A stretch of DNA of 64,000 nucleotides, from positions 62,001 through 126,000 of the forward strand of contig CAVOYR010000007.1 in assembly GCA_963700735.1 (NCBI GenBank), read 5' to 3'. How positions within the stretch are numbered: position 1 is the stretch's first letter; each line of letters starts with the position of its first letter. The notes under the pieces are model-generated. The model ran no database searches and was not told the origin of the DNA. It saw nothing but the letters and a program-made list of their open reading frames with translations. Positions 17,698 through 31,190 of this stretch are shown here, in pieces. The position numbers and the translations under genes are program-made. The DNA comes from Anderseniella sp963700735. GTDB lineage: Bacteria; Pseudomonadota; Alphaproteobacteria; Rhizobiales; Aestuariivirgaceae.

Positions 17698-18314
17698 TTC
17701 AAATCTTTCCTGAATACCACGCTGAGATTGTTCGCCGGCATCTCGATGACCTGCTCCAGCTTCAGCCCGTGTGGACGCGCTGCCTCGGCAACGTCTTCCA
17801 GCAGGCGCAATCCCCAGGACGGATCGCGCGCCCGGAGCGAGGCATCAAAGGCCTCGTTGCTGGGAGCGGTATCGACACCGGTGCGACGGAACGGACCGTA
17901 CAGCATCAGCTTGCCACCGGTCTTGAGCTTCTGCCCGGCGCCGTCCAGCAGGCCGAGGCAAGCCGCCCATGGGGCAATGTGGATCATGTTGCAGCACAGG
18001 ATGAAATGCGCCTCGGCAGGCATCACACGCGACGCCCAGTCAGGCTCGGTCACATCGAGGCGCTGCGGCGGGTGAAGGTTGGCAAGGCCCGCCTCGTCAC
18101 GATAGGCCTCGATGCTGGCCAACCCCTCGCTGGACAGTTCACACGGCCACCAGCCGACCTTTGGCAGGTGGCTGGCAAAATGTACCGCATGCTGGCCCGT
18201 GCCGGCAGCAACCTCCAGCGCATCCGGTGCACCTTCCGGCAGCACGGCGCGCAGCACGTCCAGGATCGCGTCCTTGTTCCGCTCGGCGGCTGGCGCGTTG
18301 AGCTTCGCCGTCAT
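17694..18314 (-). CDS. DUF938 class I SAM-dependent methyltransferase
   Basis: The protein is 206 aa. The opening APAAERNKDAILDVLRAVLP and LEVAAGTGQHAVHFASHLP (SAM motif I) are characteristic of DUF938. CCNMIHIAPW and KLMLYGPFRRTGVDTAPSN follow and also match this family. The methyl acceptor is unknown. ATG at 18314 is chosen because the domain begins there; the upstream extension would run through the ATP-synthase terminator. It is convergent with the small membrane protein gene. Confidence 0.88.
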   Translation of the reverse strand: MTAKLNAPAAERNKDAILDVLRAVLPEGAPDALEVAAGTGQHAVHFASHLPKVGWWPCELSSEGLASIEAYRDEAGLANLHPPQRLDVTEPDWASRVMPAEAHFILCCNMIHIAPWAACLGLLDGAGQKLKTGGKLMLYGPFRRTGVDTAPSNEAFDASLRARDPSWGLRLLEDVAEAARPHGLKLEQVIEMPANNLSVVFRKDLN

Positions 18315-18338
18315 GGGTGGTCTTGCCTTCCGGTCATG

Positions 18339-18371
18339 AAAAACCCCGCACCGGCAAGCCGGAACGGGGTT
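18339..18371 (-). terminator. Rho-independent terminator of the atp operon
   Basis: On the minus strand AACCCCG...CGGGGTT and an inner CCGG/CCGG pair form a GC-rich stem, followed directly by a TTTTT run. It lies 35 bp after the atpC stop and is the clear end of atpHAGDC. Confidence 0.9.
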
Positions 18372-18405
18372 GTATCTGTTGGGCAACCTCGCATCCGCAA
18401 GAGGA

Positions 18406-18804
18406 TCAGAGGATCGCCTTCAACTCGGTGAGATGATCGAGGATTTCCTGCGCCTTGCGCTTCTTCTCCGGATCGGTCGCATCGTTGACGTCGTCCTGCG
18501 CGTTGCGGATCTGCGCGGCGATACGATCGGCCGACAGGTCCTTCACGGCAATCGCCTCTTCGGCAAGCACGGTCAGCCCTGCCGGGTTGACCTCGGCAAA
18601 GCCGCCGCGCACGAAGATGCGGTCTTCCTGGCCGCCGCCATCGATGACGGTCACAACACCGGGCTTCATGCTGGACAACAGCGGTGCGTGTTCGGGCAGC
18701 ACGGTGAACTCACCTTCCACGCCCGGCACAACAACCTGCCGCACTTCGCCGGAGAAAATAAGCCGCTCCGGCGACACCAGCTCAAACTTCAAGAGATCGG
18801 CCAT
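18406..18804 (-). CDS. atpC: F1 ATP synthase epsilon subunit
   Basis: The protein is 132 aa. The beta-sandwich N-terminus FELVSPERLIFSGEVRQVVVPGVEGEFTVLPEHAPLLSSMKPGVV is typical. A short alpha-helical C-terminus rich in Arg, Asp and Lys follows. It couples rotation and helps inhibit ATP hydrolysis. It is the last gene of the operon, 37 bp after atpD, with a GGAGGG site before the ATG. Confidence 0.96.
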   Translation of the reverse strand: MADLLKFELVSPERLIFSGEVRQVVVPGVEGEFTVLPEHAPLLSSMKPGVVTVIDGGGQEDRIFVRGGFAEVNPAGLTVLAEEAIAVKDLSADRIAAQIRNAQDDVNDATDPEKKRKAQEILDHLTELKAIL

Positions 18805-18841
18805 CCGGCCCTCCGTTGATCAGTACGCCTTGCCGATGCGG

Positions 18842-20359
<1,518 letters not shown>

Positions 20360-20403
20360 TTTTCGGGTCCTTCCCTTGAGCCTTTCCAGGCGTGTCGGTT
20401 GGT

Positions 20404-21297
20404 CTACAGCGCCTCGGCGCCGGAGATGATTTCAATGAGTTCCTTGGTGATCTGCGCCTGACGCTGGCGGTTGTAGCTCATCGTCAGCTTCTTGATCATG
20501 TCACCGGCGTTGCGGGTCGCGTTGTCCATGGCGGACATGCGCGCGCCCTGCTCCGAGGCGGCATTTTCAAGCAAGGCGCGGAAAATCTGCACCGCGATGT
20601 TGCGCGGCAACAGGTCTTCCAGAAGTTCGCTTTCTTCCGGCTCGTATTCGTAGACGGCACCGCCGAGATCGGCACTGGCCTCTGCGCCATCACCATTGGA
20701 CGCCACGTTGGCCGGAATGATCTGCAGCGCAGTCGGGATCTGGCTGATCACCGACCTGAACTCGGAATAGAACAGGGTGGCCACGTCGAATTCGCCGGCA
20801 TCGAACATGCCGAGCACCTTGGACGCGATCTCCTGCGCATTGCCGTAACCCACCATCTTCACGTCACGCAGGTCGACGCGATCAATGATCAGGTGATTGT
20901 ACTTGCGGCGAAGGACGTCATAGCCCTTCTTGCCGACGCAGATGATCTTGACGTCCTTGCCGGTGGCAACCAGCCGGTCGGCATGTTCACGGGCCAGCTT
21001 GGCAATGTTGGCGTTGAAACCGCCGCACAGGCCACGCTCTGCCGTACACACGATCAGCAGGTGCACCTGGTCCTTGCCGGTGCCTGCCATCAGCGCCGAT
21101 GCATCAGGCCTGCCTGCCATGCTGGCGGACAGGTTTGCAAGCACCGCCTTCATGCGCTCGGCATAGGGGCGCGCTGCAACGGCGGCCTCCTGCGCACGGC
21201 GCAGCTTTGCCGCGGCCACCATCTGCATGGCCTTGGTGATCTTCTGCGTCGACTTGACCGAGGCAATGCGGTTTCTCAGGTCCTTGAGACTTGCCAT
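20404..21297 (-). CDS. atpG: F1 ATP synthase gamma subunit
   Basis: This is the rotor shaft of F1, 297 aa. The conserved N-terminal helix MASLKDLRNRIASVKSTQKITKAMQMVAAAKLRRAQ and the C-terminal helix ARMSAMDNATRNAGDMIKKLTMSYNRQRQAQITKELIEI are both present. The central segment includes ERGLCGGFN. It lies between atpA and atpD in the standard order. Confidence 0.97.
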   Translation of the reverse strand: MASLKDLRNRIASVKSTQKITKAMQMVAAAKLRRAQEAAVAARPYAERMKAVLANLSASMAGRPDASALMAGTGKDQVHLLIVCTAERGLCGGFNANIAKLAREHADRLVATGKDVKIICVGKKGYDVLRRKYNHLIIDRVDLRDVKMVGYGNAQEIASKVLGMFDAGEFDVATLFYSEFRSVISQIPTALQIIPANVASNGDGAEASADLGGAVYEYEPEESELLEDLLPRNIAVQIFRALLENAASEQGARMSAMDNATRNAGDMIKKLTMSYNRQRQAQITKELIEIISGAEAL

Positions 21298-21340
21298 GTC
21301 AGATGCCTACCTTTTCGTTCTCGTCACGTGACCGTCAGGT

Positions 21341-22869
<1,529 letters not shown>

Positions 22870-22870
<1 letters not shown>

Positions 22871-23430
22871 CAGCTGACCCCTTTCATGGCAACCTTGAGG
22901 TTCTGCAATTTCGTGCGAAGTGAATTGTCGACCATACGTGAGCCGACCTTGACAATGAGACCGCCGAGGATCGACGGATCAACAACCTGGGACAGCTCGA
23001 CGTCCGAACCGACCGAAGCCTTGAGTTCGTCCTTGAGCCTTGAAACCTGCGATGGCGAAAGCTTTTCCGCCGAAACCACCTCGGCTGCAACCTGGCCACG
23101 GGCCTGTGCAACCAGTGTACGGTAGGCCGAGATCATGTCGCGCACCGCAAAAAGCCGGCGGTTCGTGGCCACCAGCTTGATGAAATTCGCTGCAACCGAC
23201 TTGATGCCTGCCGCCGCAAAGATGTCGTCGAGCGCTGCGATCTGTTCGGAGGCGCTGAACACCGGGCTGCGAACCAGCCGCGTGAGGTCTTCCGAACCGT
23301 CCATCATGGCAGCGAACCGGTCCAGGTCAGCGCCAACCTTGTCGACCGAATTGGTCTCTTCGGCCAAATCGAACAAGGCCGTGGCGTAGCGCCCCGGCAT
23401 GCCCGTCGTCTTATGTTCTTGAGCCGTCAC
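22870..23430 (-). CDS. atpH: F1 ATP synthase delta subunit
   Basis: The delta subunit joins F1 to the peripheral stalk. The core GRYATALFDLAEETNSVDKVGADLDRF and the C-terminal VVDPSILGGLIVKVGSRMVDNSLRTKLQNLK are diagnostic. The start is taken as GTG at 23430 (VTAQEHKTTGMPGRYA), giving 186 aa, the usual length in the class. A longer frame upstream is not supported by family length. It is the first gene of the operon; F0 genes are absent here, as normal for this class. Confidence 0.94.
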
Positions 23431-23846
23431 GTGACATTCAACTCGCTGTGGCTGTTGCGCGGGTCCAGACAGTCTCGCGAGGATGCAAGCGCCTGACATA
23501 AATGGAATTTTATGGCGGCTTCTGTGCCCCTGCAAAGGAAGCCGCCCCAACCGCGCGCTCGATCTAGCATAAGGGGTGGTTAGGCGCAACTGCATCGGGG
23601 CGGCGGATTGCCGCAATGCCTGCCACAATCGGTCCGCACATTACCCCGTGCTGATCTCTTTCTCGCCACGATCGGCCACTAGGTCAGCTCTCGCACAAAT
23701 GCTGCACTTTCGAGCCAGGACACCAATAAGTGGCAATCCAGGCTCGCCAGGGCGCGGATCGTCCGTGTCACGCAGTCCATTCTAGCCGCGGGCAAGCGGG
23801 GGAATAGCCGGTTCTTGTCCGCCGTATCATCGGAGCAATCTTTCAC
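23431..23846. other. Intergenic region between atpH and the lytic transglycosylase gene
   Basis: These 416 bp lie between divergent genes and should hold both promoters. On the minus strand TTTGCA, an 18-bp spacer and TAAAAT (about 23510) could be the atp promoter. The only other clear structure is the inverted repeat at 23514-23546. I see no gene or RNA in the rest. Confidence 0.5.
23514..23546. repeat. Perfect 9-bp inverted repeat upstream of atpH
   Basis: GGCGGCTTC and GAAGCCGCC are separated by 15 bp, 84-116 bp before the atpH start. The repeat overlaps the spacer of a possible atp promoter, so it may be a protein-binding site, or a terminator of something upstream. Confidence 0.5.
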
Positions 23847-24425
23847 ATGAATCTGAAATCCATCGCCAGCGCGATCGCGCTGTCGGCAGCTGTTTGCCTG
23901 CCCATGGCCGCCATGACGTCAACCGCGCATGCAGAAAGGGCAGGCATTGCCGTCAAGCCCACCGTCACCACCAACTTCAATTCGGCTGCAACCAGGGCCG
24001 CCAAGCCGCGCCGCGCCAGCCGCAAGACCGCCTCGCGCAGCCGGTCTGCCAGGGCTGGCAGGGCCGGCAAGGGCCGCAACCCGTCGATTGTGGCCAAGGT
24101 ACAGGCACACGCCCGCGCCGCCGGCGTACCGGTCTCAACCGCAATGTCGATTGTTCAGCAGGAATCAGGCTTCCGGCCCAACGTCACCGGATCGGCCGGC
24201 GAGATCGGCCTGATGCAGCTCAAGTGCCAGACCGCCCGGGGCGTCGGCTTCAAGGGTGCGTGCTCGGCCCTCTACAACCCTGACACCAACCTGCGCTTCG
24301 GCATGAAGTACCTGCGCCAGGCCCTCAACCGCGGATCGGTCGCCTATTACAATGCCGGCATCCACGCAAGGAAGCTGCCCAGGGCTGCGCGCAAGTACGC
24401 AGCGCAGGTTACCAGCCGCTTCTGA
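23847..24425 (+). CDS. Secreted lytic transglycosylase (SLT domain)
   Basis: The protein is 192 aa. A signal peptide ends near ...STAHA (residue 29). A basic Ala/Arg/Lys-rich linker (about 48-78) precedes the transglycosylase-like domain. The catalytic glutamate is E106 in SIVQQESGFRPN, followed by SAGEIGLMQLKCQTARGVG and YNAG. It cleaves murein glycan strands in the periplasm. It stands alone, divergent from atpH and convergent with priA. The exact role (remodelling or machinery insertion) is not deducible. Confidence 0.88.
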   Translation: MNLKSIASAIALSAAVCLPMAAMTSTAHAERAGIAVKPTVTTNFNSAATRAAKPRRASRKTASRSRSARAGRAGKGRNPSIVAKVQAHARAAGVPVSTAMSIVQQESGFRPNVTGSAGEIGLMQLKCQTARGVGFKGACSALYNPDTNLRFGMKYLRQALNRGSVAYYNAGIHARKLPRAARKYAAQVTSRF

Positions 24426-24446
24426 CAGACACGACAAGCTGGGCCC

Positions 24447-26612
24447 CTACAGGAACGAGTAGGGGTCCACATCGATATTGACCCGAAGGTTGCCGCGCGG
24501 CTTTACGTCCTTCAACCAGGCCCGCAGGTAGGCCTGGATGTCCACGTCGCGCGCACTCATCACCAGGTACCGGAACCGGTAGCGCCCGCGCACCATGGCA
24601 AGGGGCGCCGGTGCCGGCCCCAGCACCTGAACGTCTGACGCATCGGGCCGTCCAGCAGCGAGGCTCTGGGCGAAGCGCGCTGTCTGGTTGCGATCCTCGC
24701 CGGAGATGATGATGCCCGCCAGACGCCCGAATGGCGGCAGCATGGCGCGTTCGCGGATCCTGCTTTCATGCTCGAGAAACCGGTCACGGTCCTGTGCCGC
24801 CAGCGCCTGCATCAGGGGATGATCGGGCATGTAGGTCTGCACGATGGCACGCCCGCGCTTGTCGCCCCGCCCCGCCCGGCCCGAGACCTGGGCCAGCATC
24901 TGCCAGGTGCGTTCACCGGCGCGCGGATCGGTGGTCTCAAGGGCCAGGTCTGCATCGACCACACCGGCCAGCGTCAACCCGGGAAAGTGATGCCCCTTGG
25001 CCACCAGCTGCGTGCCGATGATCAGGTTGAACTCGCCCTTCGCGATATCGCGCAATGTCTCGCCCAGCATGGCCCCGCGTGACAGGTCCGATGACAGGAT
25101 CGCGATGCGCGCCTCGGGAAACCGCATCGCGGCCTCTTCTGCCAGCCGCTCGACACCCGGCCCGCACGCCACCAGCGACTCTTCCGCACCGCACTCCGGG
25201 CAGTTCGCCGGCACAGGTTCCTCATGGCCGCAATGATGGCAGGCAAGCCTGCCGCGAAACCGGTGTTCCACCAGCCAGCTCGCACAGCTCGGACACGCCA
25301 GCCGGAACCCGCACGACCGGCACAGGGTCAGCGGGGCATAGCCGCGCCGGTTGAGAAACAGCAATGCCTGGTCCCCGTCCGCCAGCGTTGTCTCCACCGC
25401 CTGCACCAGGTCCGGTGCCAGCCACTCGCCAGCGGCCATCTTCTGCTTGCGCATGTCGAGCAGGTGCACGTCCGGCAGCACGGCCTTGCCATAGCGCGCC
25501 TCCAGCCTGACATGGCCATACCGTCCACGGCCCGCGTTCCACAGCGATTCCAGCGACGGCGTGGCCGATGACAGGATGACGGGGAAGTTGCCCAGCGAAC
25601 CATAAAGCACGGCCATATCGCGGGCGTGGTAGGTGACGCCTTCTTCCTGCTTGAAGGCAGGTTCGTGCTCTTCGTCGACCACGAACAACCCGGGCCGCGC
25701 CCACGGCAGGAACAGGGCGGACCGCGCGCCCACCACGATGCGCGCTTCACCGGTCGCTACCCCGCGCCAGACCCGTTCACGCTCGCGCGGGCGCACCGCC
25801 GAATGCCATTCGGCTGGCGCCACCCCGAAGCGTTCCTCGACCCGGCGCAGGAACGAGCCCGTAAGCGCAATCTCGGGCAGCAGCAACAGCACCTGCCGGC
25901 CCTGGGCGAGTGCCGCCGCCATCGCCTCGAAGTAAACCTCCGTCTTGCCAGACCCGGTCACGCCATCCAGCAACGACACCGAGAAAGCCCGCTGTGCCAC
26001 GCCGGCCCGCAGGGTGCGCGCGGCGTCCTGCTGGCCCTTGTTGAGCGTGACCGGATTGTGCCCCGGACTTGGCACCTCGAACGGCGCAAGCGCCGGAAGG
26101 GCGACAGGCTCCAGGGCACCCTGTTCCTGCAGGCCTTTCACGACAGCGCCACTGACACCGGCCTCGGCGGCAAGTTCTGCCGCGCGCCGGGCCAGCCCGT
26201 CTGAGGCCACCTCAAGCACGCGGGCGCGTTGCGCCGTCAGCTTGTCCGGTTCGCGCCCGCTCGCCCGCCAGGCAATCTGCTGGCGTTCGCCGGCCAGCGC
26301 CTCCGGTACCCGCAGGCACATGCGCAGCACCTGTCCGGGGTTCTCCAGGTAGTAACGCGCCACCCAGTCGATAAAGGTGCGATGCAGCTGCGGCATGGCG
26401 GGCGTGTCGTAACGCTCGGACACCGGCCTCAACCGGGTGGCATCAGGCACCGGACCACCCACCTGCCACACCACGCCGATGACCTGCCGGGGCCCGAGCG
26501 GTACCCGCACATAGTCGCCCGCCGCCAGCGTCATGCCGGCCGGCACGGCATAGGTATAGGCCGCATCGAGCGCCAGCGGCAGCAGCACCTGCACTGTGGA
26601 ATCGGATGTCAT
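24447..26612 (-). CDS. priA: Primosomal protein N', replication restart helicase
   Basis: This 3'-5' DNA helicase reloads the replisome at stalled forks. The protein is 721 aa. The N-terminal fork-binding domain starts VQVLLPLALDAAYTYAVPAGM. Walker A is GVTGSGKTEVYF, and the DEAH-type box reads VVDEEHEPAFKQEEG. Paired zinc cysteines occur in CRSCGFRLACPSC and CHHCGHEEPVPANCPEC. ATG 26612 aligns with the family start; an in-frame ATG at 26666 would add 18 residues. It converges on the transglycosylase gene and diverges from fsa. Confidence 0.96.
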   Translation of the reverse strand: MTSDSTVQVLLPLALDAAYTYAVPAGMTLAAGDYVRVPLGPRQVIGVVWQVGGPVPDATRLRPVSERYDTPAMPQLHRTFIDWVARYYLENPGQVLRMCLRVPEALAGERQQIAWRASGREPDKLTAQRARVLEVASDGLARRAAELAAEAGVSGAVVKGLQEQGALEPVALPALAPFEVPSPGHNPVTLNKGQQDAARTLRAGVAQRAFSVSLLDGVTGSGKTEVYFEAMAAALAQGRQVLLLLPEIALTGSFLRRVEERFGVAPAEWHSAVRPRERERVWRGVATGEARIVVGARSALFLPWARPGLFVVDEEHEPAFKQEEGVTYHARDMAVLYGSLGNFPVILSSATPSLESLWNAGRGRYGHVRLEARYGKAVLPDVHLLDMRKQKMAAGEWLAPDLVQAVETTLADGDQALLFLNRRGYAPLTLCRSCGFRLACPSCASWLVEHRFRGRLACHHCGHEEPVPANCPECGAEESLVACGPGVERLAEEAAMRFPEARIAILSSDLSRGAMLGETLRDIAKGEFNLIIGTQLVAKGHHFPGLTLAGVVDADLALETTDPRAGERTWQMLAQVSGRAGRGDKRGRAIVQTYMPDHPLMQALAAQDRDRFLEHESRIRERAMLPPFGRLAGIIISGEDRNQTARFAQSLAAGRPDASDVQVLGPAPAPLAMVRGRYRFRYLVMSARDVDIQAYLRAWLKDVKPRGNLRVNIDVDPYSFL

Positions 26613-26733
26613 GTCGATTGCCAAGCTGGCGCAAAGCCCCGGTGCAATCAACCGCCCATCAGCCATTGGCTGGCACCGGCTGCAGTGCTAGGTTCCCCGC
26701 CAACCAATCCCTGCTAGCTGGAAGTGACCCCAG

Positions 26734-27387
26734 ATGAAATTCTTCGCCGACACCGCCGACCTTGCCGAAATCCGCGAACTGGCCGACATGGGCCTGCTCG
26801 ATGGCGTCACCACCAACCCGTCACTGGTGGCCAAGTCCGGCGGCGACTTCCAGCAGACCATCGCCGAAATCTGCAAGATGATCGACGGGCCGGTCTCGGC
26901 CGAGGTCGTGGCGCTGGATGCAGCCGGCATGATCGCCGAGGGCCGCCACCTGGCAAAGATTGCCAGCAACGTTGCGGTCAAGGTACCGCTCACCTGGGAT
27001 GGCCTGAAAGCCTGCAAGACCCTCACCAGCGAAGGCACGATGGTCAACGTCACCTTGTGCTTCAACGCCAACCAGGCGCTGCTGGCAGCCAAGTCCGGCG
27101 CAACGTTCGTGTCGCCGTTCATCGGCCGGCTGGATGACATCGGCCTCGACGGCATGGAACTGATCGAGGAAATCCGCGAGATCTATGACAACTACGGTTT
27201 CGAGACGGAAATCCTTGCCGCCTCGATCCGCACCGTCAACCATGTCAAGCAGTCCGCCCTCGCCGGCGCCGACGTGGCCACCGTGCCACCGGCCACCCTC
27301 AAGGCGCTGGTCAAGCACCCGCTGACCGACAAGGGCATCGAGTCGTTCATGGCTGACTGGGCAAAGACGGGCCAGAAGATTCTCTGA
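26734..27387 (+). CDS. fsa: Fructose-6-phosphate aldolase / transaldolase (small TalC type)
   Basis: The protein is 217 aa with the compact TIM barrel of the small transaldolase subfamily: MKFFADTADLAEIRELADMGLLDGVTTNPSL. The Schiff-base lysine is K83 in VAVKVPLTWDG, followed by NVTLCFNANQALLAAKSGATFVSPFIGRLDD. Whether it acts as transaldolase in the pentose phosphate pathway or as fructose-6-phosphate aldolase cannot be told by eye. In Hyphomicrobiales the former is usually assumed. xerC follows after 39 bp. Confidence 0.93.
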   Translation: MKFFADTADLAEIRELADMGLLDGVTTNPSLVAKSGGDFQQTIAEICKMIDGPVSAEVVALDAAGMIAEGRHLAKIASNVAVKVPLTWDGLKACKTLTSEGTMVNVTLCFNANQALLAAKSGATFVSPFIGRLDDIGLDGMELIEEIREIYDNYGFETEILAASIRTVNHVKQSALAGADVATVPPATLKALVKHPLTDKGIESFMADWAKTGQKIL

Positions 27388-27426
27388 TCAGCCGCTGTTA
27401 ACCGTGCCCGCGCTAATCTGGCGGTC

Positions 27427-28368
<942 letters not shown>

Positions 28369-28434
28369 CACATGGCCGGGCAGCAAACAAACCCGCTTGG
28401 CAAGCGCACAGCGCAAATCTAGTCTCGCCGCACC

Positions 28435-29769
28435 ATGGCAGTACCCCTTCCCGACTTCGTCGACAGCGACGACACCCTTCCGGATCGCATTGACGTCGCC
28501 ATCATCGGTGGCGGCATCATCGGCACGTGCACGGCGATGGAACTTGCCGAACGCGGCCTCAGGGTTGCCGTGTTCGAAAAGGGCCGCATCGCCGGTGAGC
28601 AGTCGGGCCGCAACTGGGGCTGGTGCCGGCAGATGGGCCGTGACAGCCGCGAGATGCCGCTGATCGTCGAATCACTGAAGGGCTGGCGCGGCATGAACCA
28701 GCGCGTCGGCGCCGACACGGGCTTCACCACCTGCGGCATTGCCTATCTGGAAGAGAGCGACGACGGAATCGCCAGGCGCGAAGACTGGGCAGACCGCAAT
28801 GCACGCCCCTACCAGGTCAATTCCCGCATCATCCGTGGTGAGGAGCTCGACCGGATCGTACCCGGCGCATCCCGTCGCTTCAAGGGCGCGCTGTTTACCG
28901 AAAGCGATGGCCGCGCCGAACCAACCAAGGCCGCTCCCGCTATTGCACGGTACATCAGGACCCTGGGCGGGCAGGTGTTCACCGGCTGGGCGGTACGCGG
29001 CATCGAGACCGAGGCAGGCAAGGTGTCGGGCATCGTTACTGAGCGAGGCACCGTGAAATGCAATGCCGTGGTGTGCGCCGGCGGGGCATGGTCGCGCCGC
29101 TTCCTTGGCAACCTCGGGCTGGACCTGCCGCAACTCATCACCATGTCGAATGTTCAGGCGACCGAACCGCTCGAGGGGCCTTACGCCTCATCGTTTGCCG
29201 GCGGCAAGTACGCCGTCAGAAAGCGCGCCGACGGCGGCTATACCATCGCGCACAACGCCATCACCGTACCCGACATCATCCCGGCGTCGTTCAAGTACCT
29301 GCGCGCCTTCTGGCCGGCGCTGAAGTCCGAGTGGCCATACCTGCGGCTGCGCATCGGCAAGCGATTCCTGACCGAAGCCATGCTGGCCTCGCACTGGAAG
29401 ATGGACGAGGTGACCCCGTTCGAAAAGATCCGCGTGCTCGACCCCGAACCGCTTGACTGGGTGCTGGAGGACTGCCTGAAGGCCCTGCAGCAGGATCACC
29501 CGGAGTTCAGGGGTGTGAAGATCGTCAACAAGTGGGCCGGGCTGATCGACGTGACGCCCGACGCAGTTCCGGTCATTTCGCCGGTCGAACAGATTCCCGG
29601 CTTCTACCTCGCCACGGGATTTTCCGGCCACGGCTTCGGCATCGGCCCAGGGGCAGGCAAGCTGATGGCTGACATGGTCACCGGCAGGACGCCGGTCGTC
29701 GATCCCGCGCCGTTCGTCTACAAGCGCATGATTGACGGGACGAAGCTGGTGCCTGAAACAGGCCTCTGA
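28435..29769 (+). CDS. FAD-dependent oxidoreductase, D-amino-acid-oxidase family
   Basis: The protein is 444 aa. The dinucleotide-binding motif VAIIGGGIIGTCTAMELAERG starts near residue 20. RIAGEQSGRNWGWCRQMGRD is typical of the gamma-glutamylputrescine/amine-oxidase-like subgroup. The C-terminal FAD contact is GFYLATGFSGHGFGIGPGAGKLMADM. It probably oxidises a secondary amine or amino acid. The substrate is unknown and there is no operon partner; it converges on lpdA with only 5 bp between the stops. Confidence 0.85.
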   Translation: MAVPLPDFVDSDDTLPDRIDVAIIGGGIIGTCTAMELAERGLRVAVFEKGRIAGEQSGRNWGWCRQMGRDSREMPLIVESLKGWRGMNQRVGADTGFTTCGIAYLEESDDGIARREDWADRNARPYQVNSRIIRGEELDRIVPGASRRFKGALFTESDGRAEPTKAAPAIARYIRTLGGQVFTGWAVRGIETEAGKVSGIVTERGTVKCNAVVCAGGAWSRRFLGNLGLDLPQLITMSNVQATEPLEGPYASSFAGGKYAVRKRADGGYTIAHNAITVPDIIPASFKYLRAFWPALKSEWPYLRLRIGKRFLTEAMLASHWKMDEVTPFEKIRVLDPEPLDWVLEDCLKALQQDHPEFRGVKIVNKWAGLIDVTPDAVPVISPVEQIPGFYLATGFSGHGFGIGPGAGKLMADMVTGRTPVVDPAPFVYKRMIDGTKLVPETGL

Positions 29770-29774
29770 CACTG

Positions 29775-31172
29775 TCAGGAATGGATTGCCCGCTTGTCCA
29801 CTGCAAGGGCTGCTTCCTTGACCGCCTCCGACAGGGTCGGGTGGGCATGGCAGGTGCGTGCGAGGTCTTCCGACGACCCGCCGAACTCCATCAGCACCGC
29901 GCACTCGTGAATGAGCTCGCCTGCCTGCGGGCCGACGATGTGCACGCCCAGCACCTGGTCGGTTTTCGCATCCGCCAGCACCTTGACGAAGCCATCCGTG
30001 GTCTTGTTGGCCTTGGCCCGGCCATTGGCCATGAACGGGAAGCTGCCGGACTTGTAGGCAACGCCTGCGTCCTTCAACTCGTCCTCGGTCTTGCCGACGG
30101 AGGCAACCTCGGGATAGGTGTAGACCACGCCCGGAATGATGCCGTAGTTCACATGACCGGCCTGGCCCGCCAGCAACTCGGCCAGTGCCACGCCTTCTTC
30201 CTCGGCCTTGTGCGCCAGCATCGCCCCGCGCACCACGTCGCCGATGGCATAGATGCCGTCAACGCTGGTCCTGTAGTGGTCATCGATCACCACGCGGCCG
30301 CGCTCGTCGGTCTTCACGCCGGCCGCGTCAAGGCCCAGGCCCTTGGTGAACGGCACCCGGCCGATGGCCACCAGCACCACGTCAGCCTCGATCGTCTCGC
30401 CGTCGCCGCCCTTGGCCGGTTCGACCGAGACCTTCAGGCCCTTCTTCGTCTTGTCGACGCCGGTGACCTTCGACCCGAGCCTGAAATCGAAGCCCTGCTT
30501 CTTCAATATCAACTGGAACTTCTTGGCTACTTCCGAGTCCATGCCCGGCAGGATGCGGTCGAGATATTCGACGACCGTCACCCTGGCACCAAGCCGCCGC
30601 CATACCGAGCCAAGCTCCAGCCCGATAACGCCCGCGCCCACCACCACGAGGTGACCCGGCACCTTGTCCAGTTCCAGTGCGCCGGTGGATGACACGACGG
30701 TCTTCTCGTCGATCTCGATGCCCGGCAGGCGCGCCACGTCAGAGCCCGTGGCGATGCAGATGTTCTTCGTCTCGAGTACCTGGATGTCGCCTTCCTCGGG
30801 CGCCACTTCCACCCGGCTGGCCGACAGGATGGTGCCGGTGCCGTGGAACGTATCGATCTTGTTCTTCTTGAGCAGGTACTCGATGCCCTTGGTGTTGCCG
30901 TCGATGGCGTCCTGCTTGAAGCTTTGCATCTGCTTCAGGTCTACCTTCGGCGTGCCGACCTTGATGCCCATGCCTTCGAACGCATGACCGGCTTCCTCGA
31001 ACAGTTCAGAGGCATGCAGCAGCGCTTTCGACGGAATGCACCCGACATTGAGGCAGGTGCCGCCGTGCGCCGCACGCTTTTCAACGACCGCCACCTTGAG
31101 CCCGAGTTGCGCTGCGCGAATGGCACCCACATAGCCGCCAGGACCGGTGCCGATTACGACGAGATCATACAT
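29775..31172 (-). CDS. lpdA: Dihydrolipoyl dehydrogenase (E3)
   Basis: It reoxidises lipoamide of the 2-oxoglutarate dehydrogenase complex. The protein is 465 aa. FAD motif VIGTGPGGYVGAIRAAQLG is followed by the redox disulfide C40/C45 in GGTCLNVGCIPSK. The NAD motif VVGAGVIGLELGSVW and the C-terminal HAHPTLSEAVKEAAL (catalytic His-Glu) are present. It lies 18 bp after odhB in the sucA-odhB-lpdA unit. Confidence 0.97.
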   Translation of the reverse strand: MYDLVVIGTGPGGYVGAIRAAQLGLKVAVVEKRAAHGGTCLNVGCIPSKALLHASELFEEAGHAFEGMGIKVGTPKVDLKQMQSFKQDAIDGNTKGIEYLLKKNKIDTFHGTGTILSASRVEVAPEEGDIQVLETKNICIATGSDVARLPGIEIDEKTVVSSTGALELDKVPGHLVVVGAGVIGLELGSVWRRLGARVTVVEYLDRILPGMDSEVAKKFQLILKKQGFDFRLGSKVTGVDKTKKGLKVSVEPAKGGDGETIEADVVLVAIGRVPFTKGLGLDAAGVKTDERGRVVIDDHYRTSVDGIYAIGDVVRGAMLAHKAEEEGVALAELLAGQAGHVNYGIIPGVVYTYPEVASVGKTEDELKDAGVAYKSGSFPFMANGRAKANKTTDGFVKVLADAKTDQVLGVHIVGPQAGELIHECAVLMEFGGSSEDLARTCHAHPTLSEAVKEAALAVDKRAIHS

Positions 31173-31190
31173 GAGGAAAACAGCCTTCCG

